A stretch of 64,000 nt of DNA from a bacterium. Its GTDB lineage: Bacteria > Bacillota_I > Bacilli_A > Mycoplasmatales > Mycoplasmoidaceae. Both the position numbers and the translations under genes were made by a program. A model generated the notes under the pieces. The model worked only from the letters and a program-made list of their open reading frames with translations. It did not search any database and was not told the origin of the DNA. Shown here one piece after another: positions 1-12,174 of the stretch; within the stretch, counting starts at the first letter, position 1, and every line of letters starts with the position of its first letter. The DNA is taken from assembly GCA_017394375.1 (NCBI GenBank), contig JAFPYV010000047.1:1-64000 (forward strand), given 5' to 3'.

Positions 1-69
1 GCAAACAGTTAAGAAATAAAATTTTCTTAACTTGTTTTGCTTTCTCATTAAAATATTTGAATCACTTTT

Positions 70-1001
70 TTAATTTTTGGTATTATATTTTCAGTTGTCA
101 TTTACACGACACCTACAAAAACGTGAGTCTCTCAAATTTTCATAAGTGTTTTCTAATTCTTTAATGTCGCTTCCCATCATTTTTAACAATGCATTAAAGA
201 ATTTACTGTTACTGATGTCATCTGCATCACAATTTAAATCATCATTCGTAATATGATCTTCAGTATAACGAATGATTTTTGGTAAATAAACACTCAAACT
301 ATCTTTAAATAATTCACCATCGTTTTCATTAGCATGATCTAAATCATTTGGAACAATTGCATATATTTCATCACCATCTAAAAAATCATCATATGCATCA
401 AGAAAATGACTGAAATAGGATTCAGTTTCTAATGTACCAAGCACGGTTTCAGCATCAAAAGTGGGATCATCGAAATTATCTTCTAAATAACTAATTGCTC
501 TTAAGCAATCTTCCAATGTGCAATCTTTATTAGTTAACAAATTAATTCTATTTTCTTTAAAAAGATTCTTAACCTTTTCGATTTTTTTTTGGAATCAGTT
601 AAAGGATGAACGTCTATGTACATTTTGTAATCAAATGCAACTTCTTCATTTCTACTTGGCTTATTTTTTCGTTGTTTAGTATGTTTAGTGGCTTTTAAAT
701 CGTGTTTCTTTCCATCCTTAATCGTATATAAATTTAGTAATGGATTTCGCAACTCAGCATTCATAAAAGTATCACTTTTATCCCGATTGCTAATTTTGTT
801 ATTAATAAAGCATTCAAGGGCATCTAGTACATTTGATTTACCTGCATTATTAGGGCCAATCAGAATTACTAAATCACCAATATAGTCTTTATCGAGACTA
901 TAGTTTAAAGTAAGATTTTCTTGGTGTGGTTTTTCATCTAAATAACCAATGTTACGAAAAGCACTAATCCCAAACTTGCGTAATTCTTTTTTTAATTCCA
1001 T
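70..1001 (-). pseudogene. RecF/OLD-type AAA ATPase, frameshifted in a poly-A tract
   Basis: The first ~140 codons encode a RecF/SMC/OLD-like ATPase head: a beta strand and then the Walker A motif GPNNAGKSN at about residues 49-57. Family members act in DNA repair or phage defence, but no specific role can be assigned. The reading frame is lost in a run of nine A (minus strand, plus positions 582-590); one extra A joins it to a second frame that runs on through LLTNKDCTLEDC to a TAA at 70-72. Read as joined, the product is about 310 residues, short for OLD-type proteins, and no Walker B or C-terminal TOPRIM part is recognisable. It could be a decayed gene, a phase-variable gene or a sequencing error in the homopolymer. 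The second half is acidic and unrecognised. Confidence 0.7.
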
Positions 1002-1171
1002 TATTATTTAATTCTCCTAATTTTTATCACTATGGAAATATTATAAATAATTACTAATTTACAATAAATTTAAAGATGCATTCTTAATACTTGAATCACT
1101 TTTTAATGATTATTAAGAAGCCTTGTATTTAGATAAAATAATAATCGAGAAACTAAAGGAAACTATCAGGA

Positions 1172-1534
1172 ATGAATTTTGTAATTGTTGTTGATGTGGT
1201 ATTAAGCATCTTAATTGTTACTTTTGCCATTATCCTTGCAATTGTCATTGTGCTTTATAAAAAATCAATGAAAGTAAAAGATCCAGCAGAGAATTTAACT
1301 GATCCCAAAGTAATAAAAAAAGATTTACAAACTAGATCAAAAGATTTGCGGTATTATTTTCCCGGTAGCGGGAACGAAAAAACTTATAAAGAACAAGGCA
1401 GTAGTTTAGCAAAATTAGGCATGATTATGCTGGTTGTTACGATTCTGATTGCGATCATCATTCTTATTGTTATCAATGCTTATTATTTTGGTAATATTGG
1501 GATCAATACATTACAACAAATTGATAGGGTATAA
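1172..1534 (+). CDS. Small two-helix membrane protein
   Basis: Unrecognised 120-residue protein. A hydrophobic segment at about residues 3-28 is followed by a short Lys-rich stretch, a polar middle of about 50 residues, and a second hydrophobic segment at about 83-107. This predicts a hairpin membrane protein with a soluble loop. An AAAGGAAA-like ribosome site lies just upstream of the ATG. It is divergent from the ATPase gene on its left and convergent with another small membrane protein on its right, with which it shares a terminator hairpin. No function is assigned. Confidence 0.6.
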   Translation: MNFVIVVDVVLSILIVTFAIILAIVIVLYKKSMKVKDPAENLTDPKVIKKDLQTRSKDLRYYFPGSGNEKTYKEQGSSLAKLGMIMLVVTILIAIIILIVINAYYFGNIGINTLQQIDRV

Positions 1535-1535
1535 A

Positions 1536-1572
1536 AAAGTAGGTGAATTTAGTTGTTCACCTACTTCTTTTT
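1536..1572. terminator. Bidirectional terminator
   Basis: A perfect 10-bp stem (AGTAGGTGAA / TTCACCTACT, 1539-1548 and 1556-1565) is flanked by an A run on the left and a T run on the right. It lies between two convergent genes and can serve both. Confidence 0.85.
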
Positions 1573-1576
1573 GTCA

Positions 1577-2089
1577 TTAAATAATTTGGTTGTTTACTGG
1601 TTCTAGACTTGCAGTTGGTTGGTTATTATCTTTTTTGGCTTTGCTAGTAAATGCTACTAAAACAGCAGCAGGAATTCAGGCAAGTAAACCAATGAAGAAT
1701 GAAAGTACTATAGTAACAATTTCCATTACAAAAATTGGAGAACGATGAGGATTTTCAAGAGGAATTTGGGTTGCTTTGACAACACCAATAATATTAATTA
1801 CTAATGCACAAATTTCAAAGGCAAGGATAAAGAAGATGCACACTCCACAAGCAGCAGCAATTCCGTCAATGCATGAATAAACAACACTGTTTCAATATGC
1901 TTGTGCTTCAGCAGTCGTTGCATTATCATAGTTAGCTTGTGCTAATATTGATTGCGAAGTTAAGCAAGCACACGAAACAATAACACAAATTACTAAACAC
2001 ATGATTAAAAAATAAAGAACAAAGGTAACAACTGCATACGAATGAAGTTCTTTATATAAATCATGGGGACGATTAGGCTTATTAATCAT
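1577..2089 (-). CDS. Four-helix membrane protein, function unknown
   Basis: About 170 residues when TGA is read as Trp; the stop is TAA at 1577-1579. After a polar N-terminus (MINKPNRPHDLYKELH) there is a hydrophobic segment at about residues 18-42, a polar loop, and further hydrophobic segments at about 70-95 and 110-140, ending in a charged tail. It looks like a small polytopic membrane protein. Not recognised; the neighbouring 120-residue membrane protein is convergent and shows no clear similarity. Confidence 0.6.
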
Positions 2090-2319
2090 TGAAATTAATC
2101 CTTCTTATATTTATTCTATTTTAATAAATTACGTAATAAGATTAATAAATAATTAACTCAACAAAAAAGTAAATTGAAAATTTGCTATTTTAACAAATTA
2201 ACTATAATTCTTTAAAATAATTACTTGTTTTAAGGAAATTTATCTTATTTAATGCAAATGCTTCTTTTCAATATTCTTTAATAAAATATAGATGGAAAAA
2301 TCTTTTTTGTATCCTTAAA

Positions 2320-2359
2320 TATAATTAAACACAAATAGAGCAATCAAATTTAGGGGGTG
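2320..2359 (+). promoter_or_regulatory. Promoter -10 and strong Shine-Dalgarno for the lipoprotein cluster
   Basis: TATAAT at 2320-2325 lies in a 277-base AT-rich intergenic stretch (2090-2366) that otherwise shows nothing. An unusually strong ribosome site, AGGGGGTGA, follows 8 bases before the ATG at 2367. It probably drives the 2367, 2867 and 5041 genes, which are spaced by 14 and 35 bases. Confidence 0.55.
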
Positions 2360-2366
2360 AACTTGC

Positions 2367-2852
2367 ATGATAATTGATGATCAAACTGATTTAATCAAAC
2401 TTGAAGACCATGGGTTAGAAGCAGTAAAAAATATTATTACTAAAAGTGGTTTTAAACTCCTAACAATTCCCAAAAAAATCCCTACGGATGGATGGTATAA
2501 CCACCACCTTCTTAACCGCATGGAAATTGCGGTTAACTATGCCTTTAAAGTTGCAAATATTAAATCAAATAGTATCTACTATTTAATGTTTAGAGTAACA
2601 CGGGGTAAACTTAAATTTAATCTTACCAATCACTTTGTGATGGAACAAGATGATTTAAGTGATAATCCAAGTTGAAAATATTGAAAAATGAATTATGTTA
2701 CTTTTTGGCGCAAAAGTGGACATGCAAAAAATGAATACTTCATTTTACTTGGTAATGAAATTGTAAATAGTACTGATATCCAAGTTAATTATGATAATTT
2801 TGCAATTGCTTCATTAAGCACGTTGCCAATGTTCTTACAAACACTAAAATAG
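2367..2852 (+). CDS. Hypothetical protein, first gene of the lipoprotein cluster
   Basis: 161 residues with TGA as Trp (in-frame TGAs near 2676 and 2683); the stop is TAG at 2850-2852. No signal peptide or membrane segment is visible, so it should be cytoplasmic. The protein is mixed alpha/beta in character with a Trp- and Tyr-rich middle. The start is set by the strong upstream ribosome site. Its stop lies 14 bases before the ATG of the next lipoprotein, whose ribosome site overlaps the stop, so the two are very likely co-transcribed. I do not recognise the family. Confidence 0.6.
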
Positions 2853-2866
2853 GAGAAAAATAATCT

Positions 2867-5005
2867 ATGAAGAAAAAAGCAAAAAAATGATTGTCATTGT
2901 GATTAGGAATTTTAGGAGCTAGTGTAATTGCTTGTGGAGCAGGCATTGGCATTGTTAGTTGTAGTAGTACCAATAGTTCAACTACAACTACTCCAAACCC
3001 AGCTAGTTCTTCTTCTAGCACTACTAATTCATCTTCATCTAGTAAAACAACATCATCTACTAGTTCAAGTAAAACCACTTCTTCAAGTCCAAAGGATACT
3101 AAATCAACTAGTTCCTCACCAACTAATATCCCACAAATCAACACCACTGGTTTAGTAACCTTAAATACTTTTTTAACTGCTCCTACTACCAAAGAAGCTG
3201 TAGGGCAATTAATAAGTACGAATGTTTATGCATGTGGATCAAAGATTACATTAAATGCTAATTATACCCCTCCACCAGACGTAACAAGCGGAAGTGATGA
3301 AAGTGATACCATTACTTATGCATGATATGCTGGAAATGATTTAATTGCTGGCCAAGTAAATTCCCAATGTAATATTGCTGGTATTTTTAGTACTACTACT
3401 TACAAAGTGGTAGTAACTTGTCAAGTTTATAAAGAAACTACCACTTCAGCACCCGCTACAAAGAGTGAAGGCTCCCAAAGTTCAAGCAAAGCTGATTCTA
3501 CAACTGGCACAAATTCATCATCATCTTCCTCTTCCAAAACTGATAAAACTGATTCATCCTCTAGTCCAAGTACCACGGATAATTCACCAAAAACTACCAA
3601 TATTGTTTTAACAACTACTGCTTCTAATAATGGGGATGGTTCAGTTAAAACTGCAGGAAATAATCCTAACAGTGATGACAGTCCAAACACTAATGATAGT
3701 GGATCTAAAACTGCTTCATCTAAACCAACTACAACCAAAGTTTTAATCAAAACTTATACATGTAACACAACCTTAACGGTCACTGTTGATTATAGTAATT
3801 TAAGTGCTACTTTAGTTTATGGGGCTAACCAAATGAGCACCATAACTTCAAATGCTCAAACTACTTTAGCTGTAAATTTACAATACAAGTTTGAGGGGAA
3901 TGGTACCACCCAACCAGCAGGAGCGTTATATAGTTTTAGTACTACTGATTTAAAGAAATTACCTAGCTCTACAATTAGTTTTGAACGTTATAGTTTTAAT
4001 CAATGACACCAAATTAACGCTACTAATACTTCAGCAAATTCGATTCAAAATCTTGATTACTCATATACTCCAACTGGTATTTATCCATTAAGAGCTCAAT
4101 TAAAAATTGGTGATGTTTTATTAACTAGTAACATGCTCAAAGTTAACACCAGTTATGATGGAAGCGTCCTAGACTTAAATACAATTCCAACTTCTTTACA
4201 AAGCACTTATAGTTATTCTTCGTTAATGTTGTTGTATATACAACAATCATTAAAAGATGATGGTAATAATGCTCCATTTATGCAACTTGTTAATAGTTGA
4301 GGTCAAGGATATATGTTCATTGAAGCAACTAGTGGTAATACTTATAATCAAGTTAATGCCAGTGATTTAACTAATTTTAATGTTAGTTGAATCAATGCTA
4401 AAGATCATGCTGATGGATTAATGGTAAGTGCGACAGTAAATGTAGCAAACAATAAAGGTTTAGAATTGCTTGGTTATGGTAATTGACAAAAGAAAGATTA
4501 TGCTTATACAACTAGCAATAATTTATTAATTCCAAATGGGGATGTTATTAGTTGAACTTTACCATTTGGAGGCATGCGAGCATTACAATGAACGATTACT
4601 AATGGTCAAGTAAGTAATGTCAATTGAAATATTACTAATTATCCATACAATGTCTTTTACAACTATGGATCTAGTAATAATCCTTCTTGACATGTTTATG
4701 ACTGAGCATGTACAAACCAATATGGTCATCCATCAATTAGTAATTCGAATATTTATTGGGGATATAAAGTAACTACCAGCAGTGGTCAAAATGCGTTAGC
4801 TAGTTTAATTAATAGTAATACTTTTTATACTAAATTAAATCCAACTGATTCCAGTTATTTGCTTTATAATGATTTTCCATTAGTAAGCACTAATAGTTCC
4901 AATATGCAAATTGGTTATATCACCTTAACTAGTCAATGTATTTCTTTATTAAACCCTTTATATCAAGCAAGTATTGCTGGAATAGCTGCAATTGAAAATA
5001 ATTAA
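2867..5005 (+). CDS. Lipoprotein with Ser/Thr-rich stalk (paralogue of the next gene)
   Basis: 712 residues with TGA as Trp. The N-terminus is a basic, hydrophobic signal peptide ending GIGIVSC, predicting lipidation at Cys32 and display on the outer face of the membrane. A first Ser/Thr/Asn low-complexity stretch at about residues 33-85 and a second at about 188-290 separate short beta-rich segments. The last ~320 residues are paralogous to the C-terminus of the following gene: both contain a PTG-I/V-YP motif, then VNTSY and LQSTY. The low-complexity parts look like stalks holding the conserved domain away from the cell. Function unknown; probably a surface antigen or adhesin. Confidence 0.8.
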
Positions 5006-5040
5006 AACAATAATTTATAAGAGGGATAAGTTAAATAACA

Positions 5041-8000
5041 ATGAATAAGAAAATTACCAAAATTATCATGGGAACAATTGGGGTTGCATCAATCCTGGCA
5101 ATTGTTCCTGCGTGTGTAGTATCATGTGGATCTTCTAGCACTACTAACTCAACACCAACTAATTCAAGTTCAACTTCATCCTCGACAACTTCTGCTAGCA
5201 CTCCTGAAGTTGGAAGTACAGTTTTAAGTTCGATGGTAACTCCTTCAGCAAGTGGTCTAAAAGGAATTCAATACCAAACTAATGAATTTGGTTTTGGTTC
5301 AAGTGTTACTTTAAATGCTAAATTTAATGAACCAAAAGTGAAAGTAACTAGTGGACAAAAAGCAAGCATCAGCATGACCTATTCTTGATTTGCTAATGGT
5401 AGTTCCAACCCAATTAAAGGAGCAACCAGTAATAGTTATGTTGTTAACTTATTAAATGAAGACACCACTTATCAAGTTAACGTTGCTTATACAATTACGA
5501 TTACTGATGGAGCTAAAACAATTAATACTTTTCAAAACACGGTCAGTAGTTCAATTAAATTAACGGTTAATAATGCTGATTTGCATGTTAATTTAACTTA
5601 TGACAATAATGAAAATAGTACCATTACTGATTATGGTACGCAAACATTTAAAACTAATATTTATGCAGTTTTTGGCACGAATGCTAATGCTCAACTTGCT
5701 CTAAGTACTAGTGATTTTCCTGCTGGATATTTTTTGCAATACCAAGAACTTGATTTGCCAAGTAATAAAAGTGCAAATGATGTTTTGCCAAGTGCAATTG
5801 CTCTTGACAGTACTGCTTCTTTAACATCAACATTAAATGTCCAACAAAGTTACCCAATTGTTGTTAATTTAGTTCAAAATAAACAAGTAATTGCTACTTC
5901 GAATTCGATTAATGTTTGCGGATATGTAAAAACTGATGGTAATATTAATTTTGATTCAACTGTGCCAACTAACACTTCCAACCAAGGTTTAGATTTAGGT
6001 AATAATAAATTTGCATTTGGATCAAAATTAACTTTAACTGCTAATTTTGCACAACCAGTTTTTGATTTAGCAGCTAATCAATCTGTTCAAACTATGAGTA
6101 CCTTGTATACATGAACAATAAATGGCAAAACGTTTACTACTACCAATAATACATACACCGTTAATGGACTATATGCAAATACTAGTTATAGTGTAACTAT
6201 TACGTATGTTTACCAAATAATAAATAGCAAAACAAAAGCTCCATTATCAACACCAATTAGTGGAGCTTTATCATACAATAAATCAATTAATTTAAATGTT
6301 GACTATAGCAATGTTAAATTTGCTTTAAATGCTTCAGATTTAAACAAAAATAACCAAATTATTAATTTTGGTTATCAATCATTAACTACTAATCTGGAAG
6401 TAAGTTTTGATAATAATAAAACTTATATCCCATTAAATGCTAGTGATTTTACTAATTTCAACTATCAAATTGAATTTGGTACTTTAAGCAATGATAAATT
6501 TGATGTGTTTAGTTCTAATGATGCATCTAGTAGTCAAGCATGAAGTACTAGTTATGTCATTGAAAATGCTACCGAATTACAAGCCCAAATTAATTTAGGA
6601 AATAACAATGTCATCAAGTCAAACGTAATTGCAACAAATATTACTAATCCATCGGTTGGATTAAGTGCATGTTTATCAACAACAAAGAATGCAGTAGGAA
6701 AGCAAATTGCTACCAATGAATTTGCTTTTGGTTCCCAAGTCACACTAACTGCAGATTTTACCCATCCAGCAATTAATCAAGGTAGTGGCATTACTACAAC
6801 TGATAATGTTACTTATACCTGATATAAAAATGGTGCTGTAATTAAAGGAGTTAGTAGTTCAACTTATGCCATTCCTTACTTTTTAACAAGTGATACATAC
6901 AGTGTTAGTGTTAATTGAGCTTGAAGCATTACTAAGGATAATGCAACTACGAGTGCAAAAAGTAATTTGGAAGCAATTAACCAAACCTATAAAAGTAATA
7001 ATTTAAGTTTAACTGTAGATAATAGCAACCTTGCAGTTAATTTATCGTATGGTAATAACGAAACCTCCACCATCACTTCTGCATCTGATGTTTCCTTAAA
7101 GTTAATTACCACTGTTACTGCAAAATTTGGCAATGATACTATTACTATTCCAAATGATGAATTAACAAGTAATTTAAGTAATTGAAAAATTACTTACCAA
7201 CGTTTTGCATTTAACCAATGAAATACTTTAAGTAGTAATGAAATTAATAACGAAAATGCTTTTACCTATAAGTATATGCCAACTGGAGTTTACCCAATTC
7301 AAGCCCAATTAACTGGTAATAACCGAACTTATAACTCTAATTTAATTCAAGTTAATACATCATACAATGATGATGTTTTAGGTTTAGATAACATTCCTGC
7401 TTCTTTACAAAGTACTTATAATTTCCCACTTTTAATTCAAAATTACATTAATCTTACTATTGAAGGAGAAGGAGGAAATAGTCCATTCATGCAACAAGTA
7501 AATGCATGAGCTAATGGTTATTTGATTGTGCAAAACACTAAACCTGCTTCTGATCAACAATGAGTTTCGGTTTCCCCGATTGATTTAGGTAACATTCAAG
7601 TTACTTGAACAAACACAAAAAACCATCAAGATGGGGTAACTGTAAGTGCTATAGTTGAAAATGCGAATGGATTGTTATTAATAAATTATAACAATGGTAA
7701 GCCTGCTTATGGGAATCCAGAAAATATTACGGTAAATAAAGGTGATATTATTAAGTGGTTGTTCCCCTTTGGTGGAACCCAACTTGGATGAAGTGTAACA
7801 AATAACCAAGTCACAGTTAACATGCAAGTTAATAATAATTTAGTACCTAATGTCATTACTTCATTTCCAAAAAATGGCAAAAATGAATGATATGCTTATC
7901 AACAACCAGAAAGTTATCCGTCAATTCCAGGTATGGATTCTTATTTCTGAGGTTTTACTGCTGAAAGTTCCAATGGTACTAACTTGCTCACAAATGCACT

Positions 8001-8175
8001 TCAAGCAAACAAATTTTATCAAGACATTAATGATACGCAATGAGTTATTTTTGGTAGCTTACCAATACTTGGTGATAACATTAATAACCCAGCAATTATT
8101 CTTGATAGTAACACTAGTTCTTTAGTTCAACCATTATACAATGCAAGCATTAAAGGAATTAGTTCTTTAAAATAA
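5041..8175 (+). CDS. Large lipoprotein with Ig-like repeats and shared C-terminal domain
   Basis: 1044 residues with TGA as Trp. The signal peptide ends in PACVVSC, predicting lipidation at Cys29, followed by about 25 Ser/Thr residues. At least three beta-rich modules follow, each of about 190-240 residues, marked by FAFGS-type strands, a Y-S/T-W-type strand core and a following Y-x-V-x-V strand, as in bacterial Ig-like or PKD-like domains. The C-terminal ~320 residues match those of the preceding lipoprotein (SLQSTY, SPFMQQVNAW, PFGG motifs). It starts 35 bases after that gene and ends before a strong terminator, so it is probably the last gene of the transcript. Likely a surface antigen. 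Confidence 0.8.
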
Positions 8176-8185
8176 TTAGATCTAC

Positions 8186-8214
8186 AATGGATGAGATAAC
8201 TCATCCATTTTTTG
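8186..8214 (+). terminator. Rho-independent terminator
   Basis: Perfect 10-bp stem AATGGATGAG / CTCATCCATT with a 4-base loop, followed by a T run; 11 bases after the lipoprotein stop. Confidence 0.9.
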
Positions 8215-8301
8215 TTAATAAACTCATCAAGTTAATTAATTTAAAGAGGTCTCATTTAAAATAATTAAGAAATACATTTAATTAAGGATGAAGAAATAAT
8301 C

Positions 8302-9951
8302 ATGAAAAAATGAAAAAAAATTACGTTAGCTATCGTTGGAATTGCTAGTGTTTGTGCAATTGTACCTGCATGTGTAATAAGTTGTAGCTCAGTATATGAT
8401 GGACTTGGCTCTGACGGTGCAGTAAGTAACAAAACATTAGATTATGATGCAGCCATGGAAATTTACCAAAGCGTAGTGCAAGCTCCAATTGTTTCATCAA
8501 GTAATGGTTGGACAACTGATAGTGCTTTATCTTACTTTAAAAATAATGTGCAAACAATCATTAATAAAAGTGGAATGGCTGAAGTATTAATTAATGTTTT
8601 GCCAGTAAACATGATTGTCCAAGGATTAGATAGTGCGTACCTTGGCTTTAGTAACCAAAACTTTACTAATCCATATTTTGATGTAACAACTAATTTTAAT
8701 ATTAAGGATTTTACTGCCACCATTAATAGTGATAATACTGCTACTATTAAAGCAAATGTTACTTATAGCATTACTGATAAAAATGACAAAGGAATATTAA
8801 CTTTTACTAATACATATGAATGAGATAATGTAAGCATTAGTAAAACTTTAAGCAAAATTGGTAACTGTTATTATGGTGCTTTGCAATTAACTAATAGTAA
8901 GAATGGTTTAGAATTATCACCAAATTCATCATTTTTAAATAATGTGAATGTAACTGCAGCATTTAGTACTGCTGACTTTGGAATGCTTTGCAATGTGTGT
9001 CAATGATTACCACGTCCAGCAAATATTGATCCAAGTGCAAGCATCAGTAATCAATTAAGTCAAATCAAGAATGCATACCAAAAAGCATTAAGTTTAGGAA
9101 CTAACAAAATCAGTTTTAGTAGCAACAATTTATTGTTATCAAACTGGTTTTTAAGTCAAGACCAAGTTTTTTGCTACCAAAATATTTACAATTTTGGTTA
9201 TATTAACACCAACTACATTTCCAATCCCATTTATGATGATGCTAATGATTCATACAATTGAACTTATAATAATGCATTAACAAACTATACTAAGAGCACT
9301 CAGAATATAAATGATTATGCTTCTTTAATTAACACCGCATTGCAACAACAATTCTTTGAATATGATAATAATCAATTAATTAAGGGAGATGCTTCCACGA
9401 TTAATTCCTGGCATTTATTAACTAGCAGTTATAAAGATAATACCTTAAGTTATGATTTACAAGTAAAAATTACTAGTTACCCTAAAGGGGTTACAAAACC
9501 ATTAACTGCTTCGTTTGATGTAGATATTAAAGAAACTAATGTTAATATCACTTCTACTTTAATTCCAATCAGCAATTCATTGTCCAGTAATCCAGCTGGA
9601 TATGGGGGTTATAGTTGAGTTAATAGTAATAATGGTAAGTTAAGTATTACTTATAATAATTTTGTTCGTTCTGCAAATTGAACAAACTATCTTGCTGTGA
9701 TAAGTTTTAATAACGTTTTAAGTCCTTTACAATCACTTTGAAATAACAATTGAACTAATAGTTCATCAATTACTAACACCTATTCATTTAGTGAACTAAA
9801 ACAAAATAAAACTAATGATCCTGCCAACAGTTTATATTTATTAAGCATGGTTAATACTAATAGTAACAATTTGTATTACTATCATAGCATTAGTAATTGA
9901 TTTAGTGATGCAGGTAATTGGTATTACCTAAACGTGATTAACTACGTTTAA
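8302..9951 (+). CDS. Lipoprotein, third of the cluster
   Basis: 549 residues with TGA as Trp; ends with a double stop TAATAA. The signal peptide closely resembles that of the previous gene (AIVPACVISC) and predicts lipidation at Cys28. Unlike its neighbours it has almost no Ser/Thr stalk after the Cys, and I see no clear similarity to their C-terminal domain. The mature part is Asn/Ser/Tyr-rich and appears beta-rich with no further membrane segment. An AAGGATG ribosome site lies upstream, and terminators before and after isolate it as a single transcription unit. Surface lipoprotein of unknown function. Confidence 0.75.
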
Positions 9952-9975
9952 TAATAAGTTAAATTAATAAACAAA

Positions 9976-10009
9976 GGTAGATGAGCATTAAAATACCCAT
10001 CTACTTTTT
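9976..10009. terminator. Bidirectional terminator
   Basis: Stem GTAGATG / CATCTAC (9977-9983 and 9998-10004) with T runs on both sides, between the lipoprotein gene and the convergent helicase gene. Confidence 0.75.
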
Positions 10010-10026
10010 ATATATTGGTTTTTTGA

Positions 10027-12174
10027 TTATGGTAAGATCTTATCTAACCAATTTATAAATTTCTTTCAGACGCGTTTAAAGAAGTTTTCTGTTTTGGCTG
10101 CAGTATCCTTTAATTCAGCTTGCACTTCTTCGTGCATATATTTTTCAAATGCTTTTTCTTTTTGTTGCTCTAAAACTTCTTTTTTTGCAGGAACAATAAC
10201 AATGTCAGCATCATTTAATTCTTTATTATCAAGAATTGAATTATGCTTTAAACTTTGTAACATGCCAATTAAAGGAATTCTTTCATTAACTTTATTGTGA
10301 TTAATTGGGTGACAATATGCTTGAATTTCGCCATTGATAACACTAACATTAAAAGGAGAAAAACCGTATCGACAGCAACCAATTATTGGCATGTATTCTA
10401 AACTTTTTTGCATAATGCTAATAAAGTCCAGGGAAGATTGCACTTGTTGTAATTTTGCTACTTCTTCGCGAAATATAATTGCTTTGTGGGGTGCAAAATC
10501 AAATAAATAAGCCGTATTTTTGTATCCATCATCTTTTGCTAAAGCAAATGGAGTTTGCACTCGTAACACTGTTTGCATGTAAGCAATCACTGAGGTTGCC
10601 ATGCTAGCAGCTAAATATAAAATGGCAGTTCATTGGGGAATCATCACGTCTCGTACTAATCGCTTACAAGATATAGTGATTGTAAACTCATTTTTGCTAA
10701 TTGCTTCTGTGATTAATTTTTTAGCTTGGACTGTGCTGATATTAGTATTAGTAATATCAACTAATTCATAATTACTAAAGATGGGATGATGTTTTAAGAG
10801 TTTACACAATGCTTTACCAACTGCAATATTAGCCACAAACCAAAAAGTGTGTTTAAAATATTGTCTATATATTGCGTTAGCAAATGGATAATTAGGATGG
10901 TTCTTGTCAACTAATAAATCAAGGAATTTTTTTACTAATTCTTCTTTTTCAAAGCAATATTCATCATTTACTTTTTTCGTAGCAAATAAATATCTTAAAC
11001 ATCCATTATCATCATTATCAGTATTAATTAATTCCGATTCAATTTTTAAATCTTGGGCAACATTAATTAAATATTGCTTGATAGCAGGAAAAATTTTATA
11101 TGGATTATTAGGATTATTTTCTTCTTGATGCTTTGCTTCTTGTTCTTTTAAATAACTTCAAGTAAAAATTTGGTTTTTATGAAATGAATCAAGAACTTTA
11201 TAAGCAGTATCTGCCAAATGTAATCATTTTGCATTAACAAAAAAAGCAGTTAAAGCTTTTTTAATTGGCACTGGCAAAATACTTTTGGTACCTTCATCAA
11301 CTTCATTAATAATGAATAAATCTCATTTGGTACTTGTTACTACATCACTATTAAATGGATCATCATTTGAGAAATTAATTGACCTTAAATCCAGTAAATT
11401 GTAAAAGCAAATTGCTTTTTTACTTTCATTTAATCTATATAAAGTTTCTAGTTTATTTCCATTGTTTTTACTGTAAAACTTGAAACCATTTAATCCCATT
11501 TTGCTTTTCTTAAAGGCATTAAATCATTCGTCACATGCTTCAACCTTATTAGAGCAAATCATGATTTTCTTAAAGTTAAGTTTGTTTTCTAATGATTGTA
11601 AAATTAAATGCATGGCACATGTTTGCTTACCATATCCTGTTTTACATGCCCATAAGAATTGCTTACCCCCATTAATGAAAGAATAAGAGGTTAATTGAAT
11701 TGCTTCTTGTTGATCAGGTCGTAACTCAAACTTTTTATCAAATAAATGTAAATCAAAATTACCAGGGGTTTGTTTTAAATTATCAATCAAATTAATAGCG
11801 TCTTTAATGTTAATTTGATATCAATCATTATCATTTATTCCTTGGTCTTTTAAATTTACTGGATGTAAATTATTTTTTGCTAAGAAGTTAACTAATTCAC
11901 TATTACTAATATTTTGTCCTCATTTATTTTTAAGGATGGTTCAATAAACTAAATGCTTGTTTGCTTCTTTATTAGTTTTATTTAAGTAATCTTTAATAAA
12001 AAATCAGTTATTTTCTAAGGTTGAAGCAAGGAAGTTAAAATCAGCATTAGTTAACTTAATTTGCACTAATGAATTGCATGCTTTGTTAGTTGATGTATAA
12101 ATCCAAACAAGACTATAATGATAGCAAATTGGATTTGTTATTTTTAATGAAACATTAGAATTATTTTTATTCAT
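10027..12174 (-). CDS. DEAD/DEAH-like superfamily 2 helicase, standalone
   Basis: 715 residues with TGA as Trp. After an N-terminal ~130-residue region of unknown type there is a helicase-like core: an LRPDQQEAI segment resembling the motif before Walker A, then Walker A as KTGYGKQT (about residues 178-185) and a motif II candidate IINEVDEGT at about 288-296. The C-terminal half should hold the second RecA-like lobe, but I cannot place motif VI with certainty. Helicases of this type act on DNA or RNA in restriction, defence or RNA metabolism. No methylase or nuclease gene adjoins it. The ATG at 12172-12174 follows an AAGGTG ribosome site. Confidence 0.65.

Noticed and set aside
2785..3750. 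Open frames on the minus strand across the first lipoprotein
   Set aside because: They are Val/Leu-rich reverse readings of Ser/Thr-rich codons and have no ribosome site.
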